Shown here piece after piece: positions 33,101-42,685 of a stretch of DNA of 42,685 bases. Position 1 is the first letter of the stretch. Every line of letters starts with the position of its first letter. Location: NCBI GenBank assembly GCA_015478945.1, contig JABUQX010027597.1:1-42685 (forward strand), read 5' to 3'. Position numbers and translations under genes: made by a program. This DNA comes from Trachelipus rathkii (taxonomy: Eukaryota; Arthropoda; Malacostraca; Isopoda; Trachelipodidae). A model generated the notes under the pieces. It had not been told where the DNA came from. It did not search any database and was given only the letters and a program-made list of their open reading frames with translations.

Positions 33101-36100
33101 TGCCAGAGTGTCACCGCGCTCAATATCGGCATAGTGTAATTGTTCGGTGCCGTAGTATATGAGGACGAACATTATAGGGTTGCACTGTACTCACTCTCTT
33201 CGTTTGCTCTAATAGGTATACATCCATTTCGACATTGAGCTTCAGTAAGATATGTTGTTTAACCGCGAACTCGATACTGAATTAGGGACTTTTACCCTCT
33301 CTTGTTAAATAGGGATCGAGCCCTAACCAAAGAACCGCTATACTGTATCTGGTACATTATTCCAAGGGAGACTCTATCAAGGATAGCTCCTTTAGGTGAG
33401 CGTCGTCGGGAATCCTTAAGCTAATCTATAGTTCGCCGCTGGAATCCCTCAGTTTTTTTGTCCGATCAGTCTGGTCTATATTGTTCTCACCTATACCTCT
33501 CATATAGTGAGATTAATCATCCTGTCTCTGATACACCTTCCGCGTCCTACAAAATGCAGATGCTGAATCTCTAGCATGATTCTGTTTGAACAATGCTTGA
33601 GCTCTAGCCACAATGTTTAATATTGGCTCAAACATCTCTGATGTGATCTCCACATCTAGCGCCCATGTTTACCATGCGTGCTTGCATAAACGCCCAAATC
33701 CGGCACTTGTCGGATGCGGAGAGCGTTAGAGATGTGCATAAGCCGCACATCGCCAATACTGTCGCTTCACCAGAGTTTATTCATTTTCTACAACTTACGC
33801 TTGTACGAGACCATGTAGGATACGCGTATGCTGATCAATTAGCAGGTCGGCAGAGTGCACGACGACACGCACTGGCAGGTTGAGCTCGTTATTATCTCAG
33901 GTTTGGGATCACTGAGGTGACGCGAAGGACACGGTGAGATCGCTATGATCTGGGTGATTGAATTCATCAGTTGTCTGTTCTCTATGGGAAGCATAAATCA
34001 TACAAAGGTCTGCACCAGATTGACTCCTCGTCCGCTGCGCAGAGCGTAGAAAGCCAACAATCGTTTACCTGTGCTTTAATTGGTACAGTGTATTACTCGC
34101 AAACCTAGTTAATATCGATAATTAATAGGTGGTGCTGGTTGAAGACGGTAAGGAGACGCTGATAAAATATCTAGACGAACTAGTCACTTCGTCTTTATCT
34201 TATGACTGATTGCGCACCTGTGTACAAGCGAGGTTGCTATAATTCTATTGTCATAACTACCTGGGAGCGGAGTCAAGAACTAAGAGACAATCACTTCCTA
34301 TCGCGGGGCAGAACTTTGTGTGAACTCTGAGTTCTGCGAGATCATGAATATATCACGATCTCTGTCATATGATCTCTCCCCGGCAAGGTCAATAGCGCGT
34401 CCTCGATTGTGAGTCGAGCAGTCCTGTTCCGTGGGTCGAATCTAGTGTCTCTGCCAAGCTACTTGAATATTTTCTATTTTCCTGTGTGCCCTGGCAAGCA
34501 TAAATCTAATCACTAGAAGTCCACCTTACCATAACAATACTAGACTGCTAAGCTTCCATAATGTGTGCTATTCCGTATAAAGGAGTCTCCGTACGAATAT
34601 TTCCGAGTTTGATTTACAGCAAACTGCTTTCCACGGACACTCCTATTCGTGTTTCTCGCCTTCTCGGTGTTCGTTTTTTCTCTTCTCATATCTTCTCTAT
34701 CCGAGCGCTTAAGCGCGATCTGCGTAGAAATATATGGCTTAACTACCTTGACTATCTAAACCTATTCAACCACTCTCCAGTAGTTTAGAGAGAGTGAAGA
34801 ACGTACGCTAGTATCTGTATGCCCACTGTTCACTGAAAAATACTACTCTAAGTGCATGGAGCATTATCAGGTGAGCTTTCCTATAAGATTTCTTCTTGTG
34901 CGCTCCTTACCGCGCGGTTTTCTTACGCTCTCTGAGAATATAAATTACACATCTTTCAAGGGTACATAGATTCCGAGGATAAGGAAACCTTCTTGAGGTG
35001 AGCACATCCCTCATGGTTCTCAGTGAGCAGTGTTACATCAAAGGCTGTATTTTTCGAAACGTGTTGCCTTCGTCCTGGTATCTTGACATCTATTTGTGAA
35101 CATCACAATAAGGACTTGACGATATAGCTTAGGTGGCCTTCAAGAGGATGTTATCATCCCACGTTACCTTAGCGTTCATTCAATAGATGTTACATAATTC
35201 TTCGCCCAGATTCCTTTCGTAGGAGAAATGGCAGGGGAAGCATCCTCTCTTGGAATCAATAAAGTCTGACTGCCGCATACTTGTATTTGTTTGTCTGATG
35301 GTGTTCGTCTTATGCATTTCGCTTTTGCTCCCAGTTTGTCTGCGGTCAGTCGTTAGGTAGATTTATTAAATGCAACTATTATTATGGCGGTTAAAGAGAT
35401 ATATCACGGTAGTGCCTCCAATTATAGCCGTGCATGGTCGTACGTGCTGATGTAGAATAGTCCTAGATAACTACTCAAGTTATGACGGGTCTGTGATCAG
35501 TTCCAGATTTTCTATGTGAGATGTATATCAGGGGCTCATCTCTGAGTGATAGCAACATGGCCAAAGACACGGTAGGCGAACTCTGAATTCTTAGCAAAGT
35601 GGCAATGATATACAAGGGTCACCTTAACAAGCCTGAACCCTGGTTTAGGCGTTGAAATTCCAGTCTTGAGACCTTTCACTGCATATACTCGATCCTTCTT
35701 GACCTTACGAGTCTTATCGTCTCTTCTGTCATCGTAGCCCGAGAACTTATGATTGTTTAATGAAATCTCTGTTTCGACTACATCTTTTGACTGTGTGTAG
35801 AACTTTTAATCTGATATATCACAGAGTCTCTGACCCTTGGCGGCGCGCGCCTTCCAATCGCCTTGACATTTGCAAATGAAGATACAGTATCCTGTGCGAC
35901 TTCTTCCACCGGACTGGCTTTGTTTATCCTCACACCATCGCGCACCAAGCATGCTATGCAAAGGTTAGAATAGTTCTCAGTGGCAACATTTAAGTCTTGA
36001 CAGGGCTATCAGCCAGTATCCTAATGGAGACATAGATTCTGTTATAATATGAGGGCGGTCTAGCGTTATGATTATTAATTAGAAAATGGGAATGCGAACT

Positions 36101-37762
36101 GGAGTCGCCTCGATAAATACAAACAATAGATGGTGTTGAGGTCACTGTGTATAACGACACGCTCGAAACAACTAACTGAGCAGTCTAGGGTAGGATACGG
36201 CCATGCAGTTTCTACATTGTAATGAACGCTTCTCAAATGCATATATACCCAGATGGTGGTGAGCTACTGTATCTCAGGCTGTCACGCAGCCCCTGTCGTT
36301 ATACTATTTTATTCTCTATGCCGACTACCGCCGCTCACTTGTATAAGTGGTCAGCTGTTTCACAATTTGGAGAGGTACCTAGTACTTTTTTCCTTCTCTC
36401 TAGTTAGTCCGCTTTCTGTTCAGAAAGCACACCTAAAACCTTCTCCCCAGGCTTATCGGTTACATGGGCTTGGGCCCACCACAGTAAACGTTGGAGTGAT
36501 CTAGCGCTTGTACCTTTCCTCTCCAGTAGAAATTAGCTTCGTCTCACGAATGAATCTCACTTACTTTCGAGGACCTGCTTCGTCGATGCTTTGTCGGGGT
36601 ATTTGATCCTGAGTTTTTTCGCGGGGTGTTTCTTCCTTCTCCTTATAAAAGTATACACGCTAAGCTCCTATTGTTAGCACTCGCGCTTCTCGATGCGCCC
36701 GGGGTAGTTTCGCCGGCGAGATGTTATGAGCACACCGAGCTCTATGAGTCTGTCCTTCTGCCTTGTAGAATGTCATACGCAGGTGTCTATTGGAACTATT
36801 AGTGAGAAGGGCAATTATTTGCCCAGAGACTTATTCCCCTCTTTTTCTGCGATCATTGACTCTATGCGTCTTATTAGTGGCTCAACCATGGATCTGGTCT
36901 TTCCTTCGTTGAGCGCGTTTAGTTTAGGAGATCCCTTCCTGCCTGTTGAGTCTCCTCTTCCTTCTCCCCCGCAGGCTGTTTGACATTCTCCTCAAGCGTT
37001 GCTAGAAGAAAGGCTAGATGGCCCGCTCCTCTGCTCCGTTAGCATTAGAATATTAGATCTCCATCCCGATAGTATTTCATATGCGTCCAGGAGATTCTAC
37101 AAGCTCTACAATGGTGCACTGAGCATGCATACCTCGCGGCCTCCCGCTCGTCAAACACTCACCAATACTTGAAGACAACTCCGAAAGTGAAAGAGGAGCG
37201 GCAGATTGCTTTGCTCCTCGCGGATTACCTGCGGGAGACTGAGTTAGCCAAAGACTAATTCCACTGGGAGACTTCCTTCCACATACACTTCTTATAGTAC
37301 TTTGTCAGAGAAGCAGTCACTCTTTTCGGCATTGTAGGGTCACGTAAGACCGCTTGGACGCCTGATGCTGAACGCTGACATATATTCGAAAGCTACAGCG
37401 ACTGGAAACTTGCAGTATCATCCGGTTTAACCCCCCGTGGATGCCTCGTCTACTGGGACGGGTGCTTCCTATCCGTTCCGTACCTGCTTGTTGCCGTCCG
37501 CTGTCGGACGCTAACTTACCCTTTGCCGTTACTCTCCAAGCTTTCTCTAGTTATGGCGCCTTTGCCGCGAATGTGGCAACTATTAGCGTTCTGGTTTCCT
37601 ATCCGAATCGTTTTCCTATCCGTCTCTTCGTCACACAATAATTGACGGCAACTTTATATCCGTATGTCACTGACAACGTTAGCTACTGGGGCCCCTCGTT
37701 CGGCCTCCACGTGCCCCATGCGTATGGGAACACTTAAATTCGGGCAAGTATAGCTGGAATCT
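33101..37762. other. No recognised gene; pyrimidine-rich in the right part
   Basis: GC content rises towards 36-38 kb and the plus strand becomes C/T-rich. Open frames of 60-85 codons (for example 36726-36983) lack motifs. Further donor-like words occur at 33394, 34869 and 34995. At 36017-36049 a short frame reads YPNGDIDSVII, resembling DNA polymerase B motif C, without supporting motifs nearby. Confidence 0.4.
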
Positions 37763-38251
37763 ATGTATATACTGTCAGGTGGTAGAGTACCACGTGTCAT
37801 TTGTGCGCCTGCTCTCGGTGGCACACTACTAATCGGTGAGACTATCTTTATTAATTCTGGACAGTCTACATCACTCCAGCCCCTGGATTGCTTCTCCGTC
37901 ATCTCTAATATAATTGACTACTTACGTTACAACTCAAAGCTCTTAGCCCATATAACTATTGTGCTGGCGATGATGGCACCTTGGCTGCGTTCGCTCACTG
38001 TTCCTCCCCGCAGGTCTTCCCGTTCTGTTCCTTGGGTACCCCGTTTCCTCACCGCGCTCCCTCCTCCGCGTGTTGCTACAGCTTATGCGGAGCGGTCGAC
38101 CTATTTCTCACCGTCCGATCTATTCCGATCTAGATTTACTTTCCCTGCGTCCTGTGCATCCCTGCCCTTCTCCGTTGCTGCTACCGCCATTTACTCCTCC
38201 TACCGGTTCCATCCCGCCAGGGCTACCGGGAGTCTCCATTCTGTGCACTAA
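37763..38251 (+). CDS. Unrecognised 162-codon open frame, probably spurious
   Basis: This is the longest open frame in the right half, from an ATG. The first half has a hydrophobic stretch (LAHITIVLAMMAPWL). The second half is Pro/Arg/Ser-rich (VPPRRSSRSVPWVPRFL), as expected from reading a C/T-rich tract. No domain is recognised, and there is no neighbour or splice evidence. Local GC richness lowers stop density, so chance is the leading explanation. Confidence 0.1.
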   Translation: MYILSGGRVPRVICAPALGGTLLIGETIFINSGQSTSLQPLDCFSVISNIIDYLRYNSKLLAHITIVLAMMAPWLRSLTVPPRRSSRSVPWVPRFLTALPPPRVATAYAERSTYFSPSDLFRSRFTFPASCASLPFSVAATAIYSSYRFHPARATGSLHSVH

Positions 38252-40340
38252 CCACCTGCCTTGCGTACTTGTCTCTAGCGTGTTGCTCGTGCCAGGTGGC
38301 CCGGTGTACTAGCTATGTCGTTGCTTCCGTGACGATGCCCCACGCTAAAGCCAGCGTCGGATACCTATATCGCGTCCCTCGCAGCATTACGCTGCATAAT
38401 CGATTCTATAGGTAATAACCGTGACTGGTGATGAGCCATAACCGCAGCACCCCCCTTCGTGAGCCTTGATAACGCTACGATATCTCCTGTTCGTAGCTGC
38501 AACAGGCTCCAAATGGTCGCGTACCGGGATCCGATTTTTTTCTGATCATCTCACACAGAACAGCTTAATTTATTCTCGACCGCTGTTTTTTGCTTACTAT
38601 GCTTCGAATTAGCAAGGCTTATACGTGAGAGTAATTGACGCCTCCCCGAGCAACTGAAAGACCGTGAATTTCGCACGGGCATCGTCAAGAGAGTAAATCG
38701 TTTTGAATAAGTATGGTCTAAGGACTGTTTGCACCAATAGTAAACCAAGAATCCAAGTTCGAAGTTGGTATGTTGTCTCTCTTTTATACTCCAACCGACC
38801 ATGCTAATACATCACTCTGCGTACCAGATCTGCCGGAATGGATCAATGATATAATGCGGATAGTTATACGCTCAACAGCGATTCACACACTTGTAGTACG
38901 CAAATTAACACCGGAATTAACATTTAGAGCCAACGTCGAACTGCTTGCACTCCAGCTCGTATATCGCTTATGAATATAAACGCAATTCTCGCGCTCGAAC
39001 CATCTCCAGTTGTTCCATGCCCCAGTTTCCGGGTCTGCTGGATTTCCCCTCCGGTTTTCGCCCCCCCTGCCCGTTACATGATTGAATCCGCGTCGCAGAT
39101 AAGGCAACAAAAGACAACATATCTACATGGAAGCTGATAGGGGTCCTACCGAACTATGAAAATGTTTGCCCCTCCAATTATAAGCGTAGAGATAATGGGC
39201 AGTGCGACTTTAATCAATGGCATGATTCACAAGGTTCCTGGCCATACCTCAATATGAGGAAGGAGTTGCGCCTGTGTTATAAAGTTTGCTTGGTAGTGGC
39301 CCGCAACTAGTTAGCTATCGAGGCGTAACCTAGTAATAATGTGAACATATTACCATTCGAGTTGTTAAATAAAATATAATAGGTGTTCACTTGTTAAATG
39401 CATAGGCCATCAATATTAACATACTGTATATATTTTAGTCTTTTAAATTCATCGGAAATATTTTTATTGGTTTTACCCATATGTATTATTCAGCAAAGTA
39501 AACATAGAATATTCATATTTTGTACATAACTACCTTCGTCTATTGGTGAGGAACTTGACCTCTTGTTACACTTTTTTTATTCTATTCTCTGTGTTTCCGC
39601 CTTTCACCCTCTATGAATCCTGATTTTGCCTCGAGACTGATCATCTATTTTTTATTTATTACGTTGGACTTGACACTTTTTTTCGTATTATTTTGTGTAA
39701 AGTCCCATACAGATACAATTGGGTAATCGCAGTATCACACGATTATAAAGATCAGAAAATCTGCTGGAGCGGTTGCTCTTCAATGAGGCGCCCCCGCAGT
39801 CTTTGGGGATATGCCCCGTACTTTCATCTCAGGTATTATTGTAATTTCTGATTTTGACTAATGAGTAACTGTATTGTCTAAGCCTCTTAACATTACAGCC
39901 CGAGGTCTCTAGAGCAGTGGCGCTCCGGCCTTTACTTCCATTTGTTCTTAGTCTGGTTCACCTCCATTCCACGTCGAGCTGGGGTACGGTTCCGTTTCAC
40001 GTCTGTTACTACTCTTCTTAGCACCGCTAAACTTCTTTGTCTCTTCTTGTGATGTAGGAGCGTGCAACGTAAGAGAGCCACAGAGGAATAGCTCGGTCGT
40101 AGACGATCACCGCCCTCACCGAGAGGCACGGTTGCTCGGAATACCGCGTATGAAAGATACCTTTTCTATTTCGACACTGGTGGATGAACTCTACCGGTCT
40201 TCCAGGTCGGTCGCGGGAACCGCGAAAAAAACTGCGCTCTCGCGGCAGGCCGCACGCGCTCGGCGGGTAATAAACCGCAACGGGGCCTGGCGAGGCTGGC
40301 GGGGGTGCCCGAGATCGCACTGCGGGTGGCGCCGCAGGAT
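38252..40340. other. Unannotated stretch, nothing recognised
   Basis: Mixed composition, with a GC-rich patch at about 40.13-40.34 kb. Short frames on both strands show no motif. Confidence 0.45.
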
Positions 40341-40349
40341 TAAGACATC

Positions 40350-40760
40350 AAAAAAGGGCTAAAGCCCCTAAAGACACATGAAAAATTACCCGTGGGTCCA
40401 AAAATGTAGAACCCATGTCCGAAAAAATAGGGGGCGTTAAAAATAGGGGGCAATGACGTACAGTTACGGTGCCTGAAGGCGGCTGCAAACGTTTTGGCTG
40501 CAACCCCTTCTTTTCGAAGTGAGTTGCTAGAAATTCTAGGCGTTAGCCAAAAAATTAGGGTTGCCAAAAATTACGGTGGCCCAGAAAGAATACAGGGGGC
40601 CACATAAAGACCCATTGGACATTCATAAGGGTGTGGTCAATAAAAAGGTCAATGAGCAAAAGGAAGAAGCGTAATAGAAGGTCCAAGAAATAATTGGATC
40701 AATAAAAAAGAGTGTCATAGGCAAAAAAAAAGGTCAAAGGTCCAAAAAAAGGTATCAATT
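40350..40760 (+). repeat. Degenerate minisatellite of A-tract plus G-run units
   Basis: Loosely repeated units of about 17-20 nt: TCCGAAAAAATAGGGGGC, GTTAAAAATAGGGGGC, CCAAAAAATTAGGGTTG, CCAAAAATTACGGTGG. Towards the right these degrade into GGTCCAAAAAAA / GGTCAATAAAAA words. Period and copies are irregular, so this is an old or error-degraded tandem array. Confidence 0.55.
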
Positions 40761-41691
40761 GCGTCAGGTCATATCCTCGTAGTGGTCATAGAGTAGTCTG
40801 TCTGCAAGGCTCATTTTATCTTGCGAACTGACAGGTCCCAATGTGTTTTACCTGTTAGTTTAAGCGTGTCTGATAGATGTACTACTACTAGTATTATGTA
40901 TATTATACATAGTATATTGAGTATAACAGCGATCTTGTGCCGGCCCACTGACCTCCACTTTGCATTTCGTTAGATTTGATTTGTACTCATGCTTAAGATT
41001 ATCGCTACGAGTACGTTTATTATATATATCAAGTATATATTCCATGAGACTATGTATTATTTCAGGAATGAGAGTTTAATATAAAGTAAATATGTTATAC
41101 TACGCGTATCATAGCACCTATAACCTCAGAGTCTCCGATAGATTGTTTACCCTATATACATAGGGGGAGAGAGAGCTTAATTTATATCATTGGTGTTGGT
41201 CCCTACGTATTAGACTTACTATACGATATTCTTACTTTTACATAGTTCTTCATAGGTGATTCATTTATGTATAATATATTTATACTATATAAATTCGTAC
41301 CGTCTATGTACATACTATGTATTTTCCTCGCCCCGCTAGAGCTTAATCCATGCACTTACTGAGTATCGAGAAGTCATTCATAACTATTAGTCGATATAAT
41401 ATTCATATACTACAGCGTTATGTCATATATATATTATAAGTAAATATTAATAATATTAATATATATTACTACGCCACTATACCTATCCATTACTACGTAC
41501 TATTATACCCTATCTGTTACTACCTGATGATGCTCTCCACACTCATATTTACGCGAATGGCACATAGGTTGCTTACTCTCTGTCCTCTGTACACGTAATG
41601 TACCAATAGGGTGACTGGTATCTAATGACTTAGAACTCTAGAGTAACGTGTAGTCAGCTTTACTGCTAACATTAGTAACAATCTCTTATCG

Positions 41692-41710
41692 ACAAGTACT
41701 TTGTACTTGT
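41692..41710. repeat. 8 bp perfect hairpin beside GTACTT repeats
   Basis: ACAAGTAC (41692-41699) and GTACTTGT (41703-41710) with loop TTT, followed by another ACTTGTAC copy. Confidence 0.7.
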
Positions 41711-41765
41711 ACTTGTACATGAACATAAAATTATCCTCGTCCTGAAGCCAACGGGACAGGAATGG

Positions 41766-41797
41766 AATACTAAGTATATATAATTATACTTAGTATT
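41766..41797. repeat. 13 bp perfect hairpin
   Basis: AATACTAAGTATA (41766-41778) is perfectly complementary in inverted order to 41785-41797, with a 6 nt loop. No T-rich or GC stem features suggest a terminator, and no gene is adjacent. Confidence 0.75.
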
Positions 41798-42345
41798 AAG
41801 CGTACCATGCGATATATGATGCTCACTGTATTATACCTTTATTCATATCGTACTATAAATATAATAGTATACCCTTCGTGAATATGACTTATCTGACATA
41901 TGAGCACTATTTTCATTTTCAATTGAGTAGTGGGAGAGGCTATACGTAGTTAACACTACAATTATAGCTATCTATATCTACTTTCTACACTACGCTAGCG
42001 GATGAAGCTTGATGTTTCTAAAGATGATCTCACGTTCAGTCAAAATCTTTTCATCAGAGCTGAATCCTATTCCGCGAGGCGAGTGAGCGCAACGGTAAAG
42101 CTTGCGTTTACTGAAACGGAAAGATCCTGCCGCAACAAAATCAATAGTCTTGTGTATACCTATTTTTATTACAGCTTACTACTCACCGTATTTACTATAG
42201 CAATATCGAGAGTGTCCTATATATAAGTTATAAAACTGTATATTTTAGTTTATATATTCAATATATATATTATATATATTCTATAATTTTCACTTATATA
42301 TTATTAGTAATCACTATAAGTATCTTAAATATATAATCGGAATTT

Positions 42346-42685
42346 ATAATTTTTACTTACCGCTTATAGGAACACTCGATCACGACTCTCACAATGCTCT
42401 TTTTTGCAAGAAAAGGCTCGTAATATTCCTTTCTCTATTATGAATCTTCCTCTCCCACCACAAGGACATAAATACACTTAAATAGGAATCTATATACGTA
42501 TATCCAGCTTTAGCCGCTAATTTTCTGTTTAACCTACTCTCATACGACAAATGTATCACTCATTATAAATTTCTATTTAACTAGAAACACAGAGGTCAAG
42601 GTAAAGTATTTTACATCTTCAATGTTAATTTATATTTTGGTTACAGCTTAACAATATTCATATTTCTTCTATGCCGTAATCTTAC
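42346..42685. other. Window end, nothing recognised
   Basis: Ordinary AT-rich sequence with no frame over 60 codons and no repeat. Confidence 0.5.

Larger units (their letters stand above)
40861..42345. other. AT-rich region with short TA islands and hairpins
   Basis: TA-rich islands occur near 41.01-41.04, 41.27-41.29, 41.42-41.47 and 42.23-42.34 kb. A 74-codon frame at 42002-42226 begins with ATG and ends in a hydrophobic segment, but has no recognisable domain; I do not call it a gene. Confidence 0.5.

Noticed and set aside
1..42685. CRISPR arrays, bacterial operons, rRNA, tRNA
   Set aside because: No spaced direct repeats, no Shine-Dalgarno-led gene clusters and no cloverleaf or rRNA core sequence were seen; the DNA is eukaryotic.

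Overview
This window is animal (metazoan) nuclear DNA, most likely from an arthropod and perhaps a decapod crustacean. The taxon is inferred from very long (TA)n tracts, the types of non-LTR retroelements present and the conserved Spt6 protein; no rRNA, tRNA or mitochondrial marker fixes it. There is no bacterial-style gene organisation. Most open frames over 60 codons are chance frames in repeats.

The only well-preserved protein gene is at 5.4-8.9 kb on the plus strand. It encodes the C-terminal ~1,165 residues of the transcription elongation factor / histone chaperone Spt6 (YqgF, HhH, death-like, S1, tandem SH2 and a TP-rich tail to the normal C-terminus). It has no introns for 3.5 kb, is preceded by a good 3' splice site, and is followed 130 bp after the stop by an A17 tract. 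It is interrupted by two single-base A-run indels. It is either an unusually large terminal exon carrying assembly errors or a 5'-truncated processed retrocopy.

Layout: 0-3.7 kb is mixed-composition DNA with a coding-like but unrecognised minus-strand remnant (1.2-1.84 kb), ending in an A46 tract. 4.1-5.0 kb is a decayed plus-strand non-LTR reverse-transcriptase fragment. 5.4-9.0 kb is Spt6. 9.0-9.9 kb is TA and ATT repeats. 10.7-15.2 kb is a nearly full-length but dead minus-strand non-LTR retrotransposon with ORF1 remnant, endonuclease, reverse transcriptase, RNase H and an A-rich 3' tail, of the I-like, RNase H-bearing type. 15.2-20.4 kb is dominated by degenerate TA arrays, which split a ~750 bp DNA-transposon-like element with perfect 15 bp terminal inverted repeats. 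20.7-21.06 kb (minus) holds a frameshifted DDE integrase remnant that looks like Polinton/Maverick. 22.4-22.65 kb (minus) may hold a structural protein of the same element.

From about 22.7 kb to the end I recognise no gene. The sequence lacks long frames and looks either heavily decayed or poorly base-called. Notable signals there are a plus-strand excess of strong splice-donor words (29.4-35.0 kb), a 162-codon unrecognised frame at 37.8-38.25 kb, a degenerate A-tract/G-run minisatellite (40.36-40.76 kb) and short perfect hairpins. The genes do not form a pathway: this is one host gene piece inside a repeat-rich region carrying remnants of at least four kinds of mobile element.
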